Shown one piece after another: positions 44,615 to 56,610 of a DNA stretch of 64,000 nt; the stretch's first letter is position 1, and each line of letters begins with the position of its first letter. The position numbers and the translations under genes are program-made. This stretch comes from Talaromyces rugulosus (taxonomy: Eukaryota; Ascomycota; Eurotiomycetes; Eurotiales; Trichocomaceae): NCBI RefSeq assembly GCF_013368755.1, contig NC_049561.1, forward strand, positions 5,332,001-5,396,000, read 5' to 3'. The notes beneath the pieces are model-generated. The model was not told where the DNA came from, ran no database searches, and was given only the letters and a program-made list of their open reading frames with translations.

Positions 44615-46082
44615 GCTTGCTAATCAAACGGGCGAGGGGAGGGGTATGAGATAATACAAGTCGGGCGTCACAGGGCAGGTGGAAGTCGACTGCAATCCAT
44701 CAAGACGGGGAGTTGTTACTTGGATAAAAAGCAGACGGTTTTTTATTGTTGATGGTTTCGGCGTCGCATTATTATTATTGTACGGCTGCGCCTGGTGGCC
44801 AATCCACCATTTGCCATTTGCTGCAGCTCCACATGATAGCTTGGCACGTTCTACAGGCGAGACGATGATCGGCCCAATGATACAGTCGCAGCAGGACTAG
44901 TATGTACGGAGTAATCCCATCAGGGTTAGCAAACCGGCCACCTTCTCAACAACCTCGGGCTCAACAAGCGGCCAAATCGCGTTGTCACTATTTTCTTTAT
45001 AGGTAAAGTTCCTACCATGAGCCCCAGTCTTCCGTCATAGAATGGCCGAGACTGCTTGTTTTTTAATAATAATACACCAAGACGATTACGGAAACTGAGA
45101 TGTTGCCGACCTCAGCCTTCGGGGATCAGCCGGCGAGCAAGACCTCATACGTGAGATGTATTAGCTTGTCGTCTCGCGACGTGTCAAGGATTGACAAATG
45201 TCGCCCGGGCCATGAACGCCTGCACAGTGCGCGAATGCCAATGGCCTCCTGTCTGACAATGTCTGACAATTGTCAATAAATGTGTCCGTGGCCACGTGCA
45301 ATTCATATCGGGGGTCACGTGGTCAACTTTTCCCCAGCACCATCGATGTACATACTAGTAGATAGATAGCCATGAAATTGCAACGATTGCGCTACATAGC
45401 CGAGTCAATGGTCTGAGGTGGGTTGATATTAATACCATATTATTAATAATAATAACAAATTATTTATTTCCAAGTACGTAGTTGCGCAACCACAGGAGGC
45501 TAGCGGCAGCCCCGCAACCTACCTTAACTGCGGGCTGACCAGGCAGCCTTGATGCCTAACCAAACCAACCAGTCCAGGCCCTTCGCCCTGTATCGACCTC
45601 AACCTCGCTTTCAGTCTCAAGCACAGTGCTACCGTTATTTGCATCTATCTCTGCTGTGCTGTAGTGGCCTACTCGTCTCGCGCTCCCATCAAACCCGAGT
45701 CGGTTCTTCTTGTTGATTCTAGGTCGGTCGCTCGGACAGACAGGATACAACAGAACAGAAACAGAACAACCACATTTCCAGCCACCAGTTCCAGCGCATC
45801 AGAACCCACTCGCCTCATCTGACCTTGGTCTGTCTTGGCTGACGAGGAAATCATACGCGCTCTCTTACTACTGCCCGTTGCCAATTGTGGCTGAGCATTC
45901 AACAAGCCCCATCCAAACAGTCCCCCCACCCTGGGGAAAGTTCGTCACATGCTGTCACGACCCTGCCATTCTTCTTGATCGGATTATATGGCCAGCTATA
46001 CTGCTTCATTTCGTTTGAAGGAAATACTACATCGCACCGTTCTGCTTGGCCGCATCAAAGAGACCAAACAACACTTTGCAAC
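44615..46082. other. Long divergent intergenic region
   Basis: Promoters of the FAD oxidoreductase (minus) and of the stress-domain gene (plus) must lie here. One TGTACGGAGTA is at 44903-44913; a CACGTG-like GGCCACGTGC at about 45290 and GGTCACGTGG at about 45313 are adjacent. The stress-domain gene may have a long leader from about 45700. No gene recognised. Confidence 0.5.
44903..44913. repeat. Dispersed 11-mer TGTACGGAGTA, copy 3
   Basis: Same orientation as the other two copies. It lies 289 bp upstream of the FAD oxidoreductase start. Confidence 0.6.
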
Positions 46083-47657
46083 ATGACTTCGCCTGTCGAG
46101 GCTGCCTCCTCCGCCGCCGTCGCCGCCGCCGCACCCACTTCTCCAGACGCCAGCACCCCCTCCATCAGCCTTCCAGGCAACGAAATCGAATCCACACGCT
46201 CCGGCGAGAGCTCCCAAAGTTCCAAGTCTGATAGACGAATATCGTTTTTGGGCGGGGATGCTCCCAGGAGAAAATCTGCACAGTCCAGTGGTTCGGACAG
46301 CCAGGCGCCTGAAAGTCTTGTTGGAAATGGGGGAAGACAAACACCAACCCTAGGCAGGAGAATGCCTTCTCCGCCGCCCCCTAGGTGAGTACTTTGGATT
46401 TAATTTTAATTTTATTCTTTTTTTTTTTGTTACCTCTTCTACTAACGAATCCCATTGCTAACAGGCGGCTCAGCTCCTACCACCGTGGTGTATCATTTGA
46501 CACCTTTGACAATCGAGACGCCTCCGATTTCTCCTTCACGCTGAACTACAAGCACAAGAATTACCAGGCTACGCGACGGGGCCGTACCTTTCTCTGCGGC
46601 ACTGATCAAAATGACTATTCCGAGTTCGCTCTCGAGTGGCTTATTGACGAGCTGGTGGACGACGGCGACGAGGTGATTTGTTTGCGGGTGGTGGAAAAGG
46701 ACTCGAAAATCGCCAGTGATGCCAGCGTCGACGAGGGCAGATACCGTCAAGAGGCGGAGAATATTTTGAAACAAGTGATGGAAAAGAATCATCATGATGA
46801 AAAGGCCATCAGTCTCGTGTTGGAGCTTGCTGTCGGCAAGGTCCAGGAGATTATCCAGCGAATGGTAGGACCAACCAATTGTCACCCGTTGTACACTAAT
46901 AACTAATGCCATGTAGATTCAAATCTACGAACCGGCGATTCTGATTGTCGGCACCCGCGGCCGCAACCTCAGCGGAATGCAGGGCCTCTTACCAGGCTCT
47001 GTTTCCAAGTACTGTCTCCAACAGTCACCCATCCCCGTCGTGGTCGTGCGGCCGTCGACCAAGCGCGAGAAGAAGAAACAAAAACGCCTCGCCGACCCGA
47101 ATCGTCGCAGCTACGGAAACATCCTCCAGCTCAGCGAGCAACGAGGCAGCGGGTTATTCAGCAGCCCACAGGTCAAGCGCGACACCAATGTCTCCAAACA
47201 ACCGGACGAAGAAGCCGCCGCCGTCGCCGAAGCCGTTGGGCTTCCTCGCCGCTTCCGACATGCTCACACAGGCAGCGACTCCAAATTGTCCAGCGCGGGG
47301 TCAGTCGACGACGACAATATCCGCACCGAAACGCCACAGCCCTCACCACAAGAAGAAGACGACGACGAAGAAGAAGAGGAAGACGAAGAGGATATCACTG
47401 TCAACACCCGCGTGCTGAAAAGCCCGGGCGTATCCAATTTCGACACTCCGCCAGATAGCGAAGATAGTGACAGCGATGGCGAGGGAGGAGGCGGTGCAAT
47501 TCTAGAAAATAATTCAACGGATTCAACAACCAACCTATCATCATCATCACCAAAAGCAACAGCAGCAGCAGCAGCAACTTCTATTACCACCGACACAGAC
47601 GATACCGATACCGAAACGGTCGTTCCGAATAAACTTCAGCTTGCGGATGCTTCATGA
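46083..47657 (+). CDS. Universal stress protein (UspA) domain protein
   Basis: Exons 46083-46384, 46465-46864 and 46917-47657 give 480 residues. The N-terminal 120 residues are Ser/Pro-rich and contain RRISF- and RRKS-type sites suited to basophilic kinases such as PKA. A UspA domain follows (about 135-290): GRTFLCGTDQNDYSEFALEWLIDEL, VICLRVV, and the nucleotide-binding signature ILIVGTRGRNLSGMQGLLPGSVSKYCLQQSPIPVVVV (GT-x2-G-x9-G-S). Fungal Usp proteins bind ATP or related nucleotides and are linked to stress signalling; the reaction is not defined. The C-terminal 180 residues are low complexity with an acidic Glu/Asp run (about 395-410) and poly-Ser and poly-Ala stretches. The start is the ATG at 46083, with good upstream context (GCAACATG). 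Confidence 0.88.
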
Positions 47658-48880
47658 CACCTGTCTGTCTTTTTTTATCTGTCGTCATATTGATACAACC
47701 CATTAATTCTATCTTCTCCTCTCTCCCCTTGTCTCCTCTCTTTTTTTTTTTTTTTCATTATTCTATCCCATCGAAAAACATGGATTGAATAACATGGTAT
47801 ATTTTACAATTGGATTATGGGTACAACACATAGCGTTTGATTCGAAAATGGACTCTTTTCCACAATTTTTTTGTTGTTGTTATTGTCATTATTCTCTAGT
47901 TTTACATATATATTCTTGAAGGCGTGAGGATATTGAAAATGCCAGCCAGACAAAACTCTTGTCATCAACGAGACGCTACAGCAATGAAATATTGAAAGAT
48001 GCATGTAGATGTCATTTGAAATTACATGTACTTGACTTTCTACAAATATAAAAAAAAACCCTGACGATACAATACAACACGAAAAATCATGAGTTTCTGA
48101 AAATGAATATATTGATTGAACCACTTTAAATATCATCAACAACAGCAGCAAAACGAAACACGAGAAGAAAGCAGACAGAAAAAAAAGGAGAACACTCATC
48201 AGTTCTTCTCCGGGTATTGACAAGACAACACAACAACAAAAAAACAAAAAGCAGTAACAGTAGCATGCAAACTAGTTTGCAAGAAACGGAAAGAAGAAAA
48301 ATAAAAGCAACAAGAAGAGTTATTTTACACATTGGGTGCGAGCCCCAAAAAAAAAAAGTTCCCCGAGTTTTCTTTCTTCCATCACCACCACCAACCATCA
48401 TCATGCCCCCTTTCTTTCATCGCTTTTGTCCTCGTCTCTTTCACATGTTTTTTTCCAAAGGAAAAAATAGAATCAGCAAGGCGAGGGAGGGGTATGAAAA
48501 AAGTAAATAAGAAAAGTGTCTTATTAGAAAAAATCCGAGAGGGAAAAAAAGAAGATCATAGACAAAGTCAAGAAGAGGCTTCATATGTGAAAAAGACACA
48601 CCCCTGCTCTTTGTGTGTGATTCGAAAGAAGAATAATGATGGTGACGAAGAGAGAAATAAAAAAGAGGTTGATGTATTAAAATATCCCAAAAAAGAAGAA
48701 GAGAAAAAAAGCAGGCAAGATGTATATTAGAAGAAAAAAAGTAGTGTGACACCCAAACTTTTGTCTTTCCGAAACCGAGTAATGTATGTATGCATGAAAT
48801 GCGATGCTAGAAAGATGACTTTATCTTGGGTATGGATTTTGTTTTGCTTCTTTTTTTTCATTCTTTTTTTTTTTTCGCAT
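47658..48880. other. Convergent intergenic region with homopolymer runs
   Basis: Long 3' regions of the stress-domain gene and eIF4G meet here. T-, A- and GAA-rich tracts are frequent (for example 47740-47756, 48340-48360, 48850-48875). Open frames are low-complexity and not supported. Confidence 0.55.
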
Positions 48881-51800
48881 CTAAGCCGCTTCTTCGCTCT
48901 TCACTGGTTGAGATTTCTTCAACTCGGGGGAATTGGGATTCGACGGGGGGGATGTTGCCATGTTATCTTCGAGACTGGCCAAGGCACTGAAAAAGTAGAC
49001 GCGTTAGTTTTTTTTTCAAGTAGAGTATAACAATGTCATCTTACCTGAATGCATTCATAGACTCCTTTTCTTCTTTCTTTCCGGCTGGCGGAGTGCCGGT
49101 ACGGCTGCTTGCTCCGCTGTCCTCACCACCGCGAACCAGGTTGCCACCAGGGCCCAGGTTCTTACGGCCACTGTTGCTACGAGAACCAAACATGCTGGAT
49201 GGTCCAAACGACATGGGCTGGTTGGCAGTTCGGGCCGTCTTCAAACGGCGGAGATCGTCGGTGCCAACCTTGCTGGAAGCGAAATCAGGCGGAGGAGCTT
49301 GGTTGCGGTAGTCGTTTGAGAAGTTGCGGGCATCACCACGACCCATAGGCATACGGCCGCCGCCTCGGTTGCTCTGTTGGCGAATACGTTCCATTTCAGC
49401 TGCCTGCTGGGCGCGAGCAGCCTATATCAAAAGTCAGATTATGATTTAAGCTAGTTGGAGTAAGTCTTTGGGAGTAACATACCTCTTCACGGATTTCTTG
49501 AAGGGTCTTGGGGCCTTTGTCACCGCCCTTCGATACCCAGTTTGCGCGACGCAAGTCAACAACATCCTATAAATTCCGTTAGTCATTACACCTTGATATG
49601 AATTGTAAAGTAAATTGTCCAGCACTCACCAAAAGCATGAATCTGAGACGGCTGGGCAAGTCGGGCGTGTCCATCATCATTGTGATGCGGCCAAAGTAAG
49701 CGTCCATCATAGCATGTCCCTTCTCAGAAGCATCGAGACTGGCACCAATGGTGCGCAGAAGACTCGTCAAACTCTCCACCTCAGCTTCGTCGGGAATGCC
49801 CTCGTAATCAACGAGTTTCTTGACACATTCGTGCATAATGCGCTCTGTCAACATGCCCAGCTTGTAGAGTTCACCAATGAACTTGACCAAACCAAGACCA
49901 CGACGCTTGGCCGCAGCTGCGGTGTAGTATTCGTCCGACATCATAGCAATTTCTTCGGTTGTACCCTCGGGCTTATCAGGCAGGTTGACCTTCCAGCCAC
50001 GTTCAAATTCCTCTTGACAGCGGTTGAGGAGGTACTTGCGGAACAGGTTGCCGCCAGCAACGACATTACCGTTCCTATCCCGGATGCTCTCGTCCTTGAT
50101 GTCGGGGCTCATGCTTTCGAGCATGCGCTTGGCGAATTTGGCATACATTGGAGCCCAGTGGGCTTCGTCAGTGGCCTTTTCGAACGTGAGTTGAATGACC
50201 TGGCGCAGGGTGCGGCCGTCGGTCTCGTCCTTAGACTGAGAGACAATCACAAGGATCTGCTCCGAGATACGATCAAAGTTCTCCGGGGTCATCTTGTTCA
50301 AGTTGGATTTCACCTTCCGTTGGACGACGTCAGGGGCCATGTAAGTGGTGCCCTCACCACCTGGCGTGGGGCCAGTAGTTTGTTGACCAATGCTGCGAGG
50401 CTTCCACCCGGTAGTTGATAGAGCAAGAGGCTTGACAGAGCCACCCGCAGTAAGAGGCATTGACTTGTTGGTCTCCTCTTCCCTCTTGCCGGAATGCTTG
50501 TCACCTTTTCTGGACGAGCGAGTGCCAGCCCTGGAGTTTGTCCGAGGAGATTGTGGCATATTGTGCAGAGCAGCAGACGAGCCTGGGCGGCTGCCGAGTG
50601 ACCCTGGTCCGATAGATCCAGTACGGCCAAATGGCACGAACGATCCACCTCCCATAGAAGGGGTACGGCCAGGGTTGGGGAAGCCACCCTTTGATGTACC
50701 ACCGACTGGGAAATTGAAGCTGCCAATTGGGGGAATGCCTTGTCGGGAAGTGCTTCTGCTAGTCATTCCGGGGGTACGAGCGGACTGTGGCCGGGATGAA
50801 TCACCACTGTCGCCAACAGTCTCGCGCACGCGCTGGTCCCAATCCAAAGTAGGCTTCTCCTTGAAGACATTTTGGAATTGAAGCAAGAACTCTTTGTTAT
50901 ACTTGAACTTGCGGTCCGAAGGCGCATTGTCGTTGAGAGCAGGGCTGGGAGAAACAATTGTGGAAGGATAAGTCACGGTTGACAAGCTTTCCAAAAACTT
51001 GGCGCTGCTAAGAGACTTCAGAGCAGCACTTGGCTGAGGAGGCTCGACAGCCTTGGTGGTTTCGAGCTTGAGCGGGCCAGGCTTTGCTTTCGTCACGCTG
51101 GCCGGCTTCGATGGAGGTCCCATAGAAGCATCCGATGCAGGTGTAGCAGCACCACTATCGTCGGGAGTTGCGGTTTCGCCGGCCTTGCGCAGCGAGGCGA
51201 AACCTTCGACATTCTTCTTCGAGCTGTCGTCAGCACCTCCAGCTTCCAGTTTCTTGGCACGGGCTTCCTCGATAGCCTCAGCCTCGCGCTCGGCTTGCTT
51301 CATGTTGCGCTCATAAGCGTCGTCCTCTTCCTTCTTCTTCCGGGCTTCCTCAGCCTTTTTCTCCTCCTTCGCCTTGTAGTATGCGGCTTCTGCCGCAAGC
51401 TCCTTGGCTTCGATTTCAGCAAGCTCGCGCTCAATGGCATCAAAGTCAATCTCTTCCTCTGCGGCGGGGGCAGGTTTTTCATCGGCCTTCTTTGCCTCGA
51501 CAGGTGGCTGGGCCTTGGCCTCAGTCACTGGTTCGGCAACCGGCTCCTTGGGCTTGTCTTCGGTCTTCTCCTCAAGAGAGAGACCTTCAACGGCCTTCCT
51601 AGCATCCTCTTCCTTGCGACGCTGCTCGGCTTCCTCCTGTTCGATCTTCAGACGAACTGCATCGCGGAGCTCCTTCTTCTTCTCCTCGTCCGTCTTCACC
51701 GACTTGCTATCTGTGCGGGAGTGGTCAGGGCCACTGGCGGTACGAGGTGGTGGTGTGGGAGCCGAGTTCTTGACGGGCGATGGAGTAGCGCGAGCTGGCG

Positions 51801-53528
51801 AGGCCGGTTGCTGCTTGTCGAACGACTTGACGGCACCGCTGTTCGGGTCTTTGATGATGATAGCACTCTTCTTCGGGGTGGGAATCACGAAAGTGCTCTT
51901 CTGAGGAGCGGGGCTGTTCGATGACCTGCTAGCAGTGTGAGCATGTCCAGAAGCGGGGGCACCTGTGGGAGCAGGTCCTTGACCAAGGCTAGAGCCCGGT
52001 CGGTCATTAGAGACCTGCGACGGGTTCCTCGACAAGGGAGTAGACTGTGCAGGAGGCTGAACACCACCGGCTTGGTACTGGTTTCCCATGTAGGGTGCCT
52101 GGGGGGCATAAGGAACGCCGGGTCGAGGTTGCGGGGAGGGCGGCATGTACATATTCTGTTGCATGCCATATGCCGCTCCATAGTAGTAGTTCGGGTCGTA
52201 GCCGCCGTGGGGATAATTCTGGGTTTTCAACAATGTTAGATATTGCTCAAATTCTCCTGTTTCTGGGGCTAGATTGGGAAAATTTTGGGGGTGTAGGGCG
52301 ATTGGAGGAGTGGGAGGTAGAGGATGTTTCAAATGTAAGGGTGCGGAAGAGTCTCGCTGTCCACGGGTTCCTTGAAAACTCTTCGTTTTCGGAGACTCTC
52401 CAAGATTGGGTCGTGGTTTGGGGTTCCTGAACGATCTAGGTAGAGTGTGATTGCGGTTGTTCCTCACATTTTGGGGTCCCATATGTTGGTTGTACGAGCC
52501 ATAGGGTTGGCCTGGTACTTGGTTGTGTGCCATAGGTGGTTGGTTCATCTGTGGCGTCACAGGGTGGGCGTTCTGAACTGCAGGGCTGCGCGCAGCTTGG
52601 TGTGGCGAGTTCGGGTAAGGACCAAGGGGTCGTCCTTGGTTGGGGCCGTGGAATTGAGGCGCCATGTTGCCGCCACCGCGAGGAGCATTCTGTGTCGACC
52701 GAAAGGGAGGAGTCGGAGAAAAGGCCATCTGGTTCTGGTATCCGGACTGCGAGTAGGCGCGGCCGCGTCCGCCTTGGTGTGGATAGCCGCCACGGCCGGG
52801 GCCAGCTGGCGCGCCAGGAATGTGGCCGGCCATGTCGCTATGCGCGGATTGAGAAGATTCACGGCGGAGGTGGGTGGCCTGGGGTCCAGGGCCCATCGGT
52901 GGCTGGTTTGGTCGTACCTGGCGCTGAGAATAATGATTGATTAGCTGTGGTCCTGCCGTAGAGAGCAGGCAAAAAACGAGTTGTCCAAACTTACATTATC
53001 ACCAGAGTCACCAAAGCTGCCAAAGTTCGGCGCGTTTCCTTGAATCTGGTAGGTGGATGGTGGACGACCGCCGCTCGAGGCAGGCTGGGGAATCGGCGCA
53101 GGGGAAGTCGAGGGCGAAGTCGCGCGAGGATTGGCAGGTTGCGCAACGCCTAGGCCAGCTTGAGGCTGGCCGCCGGGGGGGATGGAGAGCGAGGCCATGG
53201 CAGGAGAAGCCTGCTGGTCTTGCGAACCGAACTGGATGCTGTTGCGATTGGAACCGGCAGCAGGGCCGCCGTTGGGGAGATAGCCAGTGGTTCCAGCAGA
53301 GCTGATGGTTACCGACTGTTTTCTGGTGTGGTGGTTATCGCCTTGGGACGAAGGAGCGCCATTCACGATGGTCACTCCGGCTGGCTGGTTGCTCTGCATC
53401 GATACTTTGTTGTTTACTGGAGTAGATGTAGAGGGCGATTTCCCATGGTGCGCCGAGGCAGGTTCAGGGTCGGTCGACTGGGTGGTGGTGGCAGCGTCGT
53501 GGCGTTGCGCTGGAGAGATGGAGGTCAT
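48881..53528 (-). CDS. Eukaryotic translation initiation factor 4 gamma (eIF4G)
   Basis: Five exons (53528-52995, 52923-49630, 49566-49483, 49421-49045, 48986-48881) give up to 1464 residues. eIF4G is the cytosolic scaffold linking cap-binding eIF4E, the helicase eIF4A and poly(A)-binding protein. The N-terminal 550 residues are Gly/Gln/Pro-rich with RG motifs (GRGGYPHQGGRGRAYSQ). A Lys/Glu/Ala-rich helical segment (about 590-730) follows. The eIF4E-binding motif YNKEFLL (YxxxxL plus hydrophobic) begins at Tyr853. The MIF4G domain runs about 1040-1285 (MTPENFDRISEQILVIVSQS, RDRNGNVVAGGNLFRKYLLN, VKFIGELYKLGMLTERIMHEC). RS-rich C-terminal RNA-binding sequence follows; there is no MA3 domain, as in yeast. 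An optional in-frame intron (52219-52467) would remove 83 residues. The frame stays open upstream to 53930, so a longer N-terminus is possible, but the leader there is pyrimidine-rich and not eIF4G-like. Confidence 0.93.
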
Positions 53529-54978
53529 TAGTCGCGTCTTCGATATGAAAGCGAAATGCAAAATATATGAAGAAGGAGAGGAAGAAGAAGGTCGAGTTGC
53601 ACGAGATGTTCGGCTGCTTCTTAAAAAAGACAAAAAAAAGTCGGGCTGGGCAGTGAATTGCTTCCGGGCAGAAGCGACCACGAGCAGGAAAAAAAATAAT
53701 AATAAAATCGAGAACGAATCAGGAGAGATATTCTTGACAGAGACAATAGCAGCGGCGAGAAATAAATATCTCTTTCTGGGCCCGACACACAAAAGGAGGG
53801 GAGAGAGCGAAAAAGACTCACCAAAGGAGTGGCTGTGGATTTCCAGGCCGCACAACACACAAGCAGGCAGACAAGGGGCGGCGATACTGGGGGGAGTGCA
53901 GTATCGGCGGTATTCTCCTCTTCTGGACACAAAAAATAGACACAGAAAGAGGTCCTCTACAAGCCAAAGATGGGTTGAGGAGAGGATATGAGGGATGATT
54001 TATTAAAAAAACCCAGTCGTGGTGGTGAGAAAAGAGAGAGAAAAATTCGGGGCGGCATGACGGGCGACGGATCAACTGGGTTTAGCCCGGGCGAAGGCGG
54101 CGACAACAACAGCATACAATACCTTCCTCTTCTTCTTTTTCTTCTTTTGATCCCTGCTGTTTGCGCCTATTATTGCTGATTCGTTACTTTGTTTTATTTT
54201 ACCTTGTTTCTTTTACTTTGTGTTTTTTTTATTTTGTTTGCTGGTAAAACAGAGCCGCGCCTGACAGACTTGCATTACTGCCTATCGCCTATCGATACCA
54301 TACGTCTGACTGCATCACTGCTGATCAACCAGTTAACTAGTCAGTTAACTGTCCCAAAAGATTCACCCTCGCCATGCAAAAGTGGCAACCGAATCACATC
54401 AGTTGACGTAACGCGGTCTCGGAATACGTATTGGACCAGCAACGCAGCCGGGGTTTAGCCTTGTCTCTGGTTATCAGTTACTATTATTCTGTCAGATATT
54501 TATATTAAATATTATTATAATCCCATTGCTCAGCTGAAGCGGATCTTACCAAGGGCTGACATTTATTATTGCTGCGCCTTGCCAAGTGCTGTAACTGTGA
54601 TATTATTTGTATTATTGATATTTTTTCCTGCCCTGTCGGAGATTAGCGATATCCCCATTTGCGCCCAGTCCGTATTCGGTGCGACACCAGACAGCATTAA
54701 GCAATTACTAAGAATGAGTAATTACTAGTTAAGACCTTTTAATTATTATTATTTCCTCTTTCTTCACCCTCGCGATCGGCCCATTTTTCCGCGTCTAGCC
54801 GGAGTCTTTCTGTGCTGATTGGCTCGAGGCGTGAGGCAAACATGTGATATCATTCTCTTATTGCCTGACTATACTTATTGCGGAAACAAAGACAAGACAA
54901 AGCAAATGAAGCAAATCCATTTCAATCTAGAGAACAAAATAGCTAGTTTTAAGGGAGAAAAAGAAGGAGGGGAAAGGT
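53529..54978. other. eIF4G promoter and leader region
   Basis: On the minus strand the first 400 bp are pyrimidine-rich and likely the long eIF4G leader; several small open frames there may be upstream ORFs. A TTGACGTAACGC element near 54402 resembles a CRE/ATF site. The remainder up to the DP1 gene is AT-rich with no gene seen. Confidence 0.5.
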
Positions 54979-56163
54979 CTATCTCGTAAAGCCAGATGCC
55001 CGGCTGATCTCGTCCACTGCTCGCGCCGCAAAGTCGGCGCCAGAGGATTCTGAAGACACTGTCCGTTTGGTCGTAGAAGAAGACTGTCCTCCAAACCACC
55101 GGCCGGTCCAGCTATCTTCTTGCGTCGAGGTGCGCGATCCAGGGATACCGTTGAGATCGTCCGAGTCGATCTGGTCAAACGAGTGCTCGCTCGTGTTCTT
55201 ACGTAGACCGCTGTGCGCTCCGTAGGCCAGGTCCTCGTCCGAGCCCAGTTTGTGTTCCTCCTTCTGGAGCGCCGACACAAGCACCTCGAGGCGCTCTCGC
55301 TGCGACGAGTAGAATTTGGCCTTGTCGGATCGCGACAGACTGGCAACCTTGTCCGAGTGCAGGATCCCGCTTGCAGAGAGCTCCTCGGCCTGCACTTCGC
55401 GGCTTTGGCCCGTCGATGTCGCCGTCGTCATGGCCGACGTGACCAGAGAAAACCAGTCGCCTCCGGAGCCTTGTCCATTGTTTACAATCGTCGTCGGTAG
55501 GTTAAAGCGAGAGAGCAGCGACTGGGCGTATCCGGCAGCACCGGTGGCATGCGGAGGCGCAGCGGTCGCAGTTTGCTGAGGTGGCAGCCCCAGCACCTTT
55601 TCCCGGATCAGATCAACCAGCCGGTAAAAGTACTGAAGCCCGAGAGCCTTTGCACGCTCGTGACCCTGGCCAATCAACTCCTCAATCTGACGCTCATGCT
55701 GTTCGAAGAAAGGGTCGACGTATTCTTGAAAGAGGATTCGGGCGCCCTGGGTTTGTGGGAGAACAAGGTACGAAAGTACCGCCAGACGGATCCAGCTGTA
55801 AAATGGAAACCTATCACATAGACATAACTACGTTAGCAAAAAAAAAAAAACGGGTGAGGAGTGAGGCAAGGGACTTTTGTACCATCCAATGATAAACACG
55901 GTCCATGACTCAGCCAGTAAGATGCCGGACAACACAACCCAGTACATCAACCATGGTGTCAGCTGGGCGGGATTTCCGGACCGGATGGCTTTGAAGGAGG
56001 CAAAGGCAGGGAACAGAATCGTGATAATGGATCTGGTGGGCACCCGGTCAGCGTGTTTGTAGCAGCAGTAGAAGTCGTAGACGCGGTGATATCTGTCCCC
56101 CACACTCTGACTTGTAGTTGAGACAAAGACTCACGAGAGAAGGTCTGCAAATATCCCAAACAT
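54979..56163 (-). CDS. TB2/DP1/HVA22 family membrane-shaping protein
   Basis: Exons 56163-56135, 56032-55883 and 55810-54979 give 336 residues. The N-terminal 90 residues carry the TB2/DP1/HVA22 signature: SIITILFPAFASFKAIRSGNPAQLTPWLMYWVVLSGILLAESW, then FPFYSWIRLAVLSYLVLPQTQGARILFQEYVDPFF. Members (yeast Yop1, REEP proteins) form hydrophobic hairpins that curve tubular endoplasmic reticulum. Unlike Yop1 (about 180 residues) this protein has a long Ser/Thr-rich, probably disordered cytosolic tail, like other larger filamentous-fungal HVA22 paralogues. A tiny first exon of 29 nt was placed by its ATG and GTGAGT donor; it completes MFGIFADLLSS before SIITILFP. The following intron is 102 nt. 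Confidence 0.9.
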
Positions 56164-56610
56164 TTTGGCCAGCTCACTAAGAAAAGGAAGAAAAAGAACA
56201 AGTGGAATCGGTCGCAGGATAGGCGTGTGGCGGGGTGTGCGAGAAAGGATGTCAAGAGGACGTCGTGGTGTGAGAGCAGCAGAGCTGAGGCGGAGAAGCG
56301 ATAAGCCTTTATCGCAGGGTGGGGACCTTCACGCGACCATAATGACTCGCTCTTCTAGAAGGTAGCAGCTACAACAAAAGGCCGATCTGTTGAAGAAGAA
56401 GAAATCGCCTTCTTTGATCCAACAGAAAATATGCGTCACTTTGTATATTTGTCACGTCAAAGGATGCACCAGTATAAAAAGAGATGAAAATGGCAAAAAA
56501 AAAAAAAAAAAAAAAACCCCATGGAAATGGAGATTTCCATCACTATTAAACGCTCCAGCGTCAAAATCAACCATTATAAACCGCCAGATAGGCGCTTTGG
56601 TTGAATTACG
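56164..56610. other. Divergent intergenic region with A run
   Basis: It separates the DP1-type gene from an unknown gene. A run of about 24 A lies at 56493-56516. Nothing else seen. Confidence 0.5.

Noticed and set aside
49615..50418. 267-residue frame antisense to eIF4G
   Set aside because: Shadow of the conserved MIF4G coding sequence.
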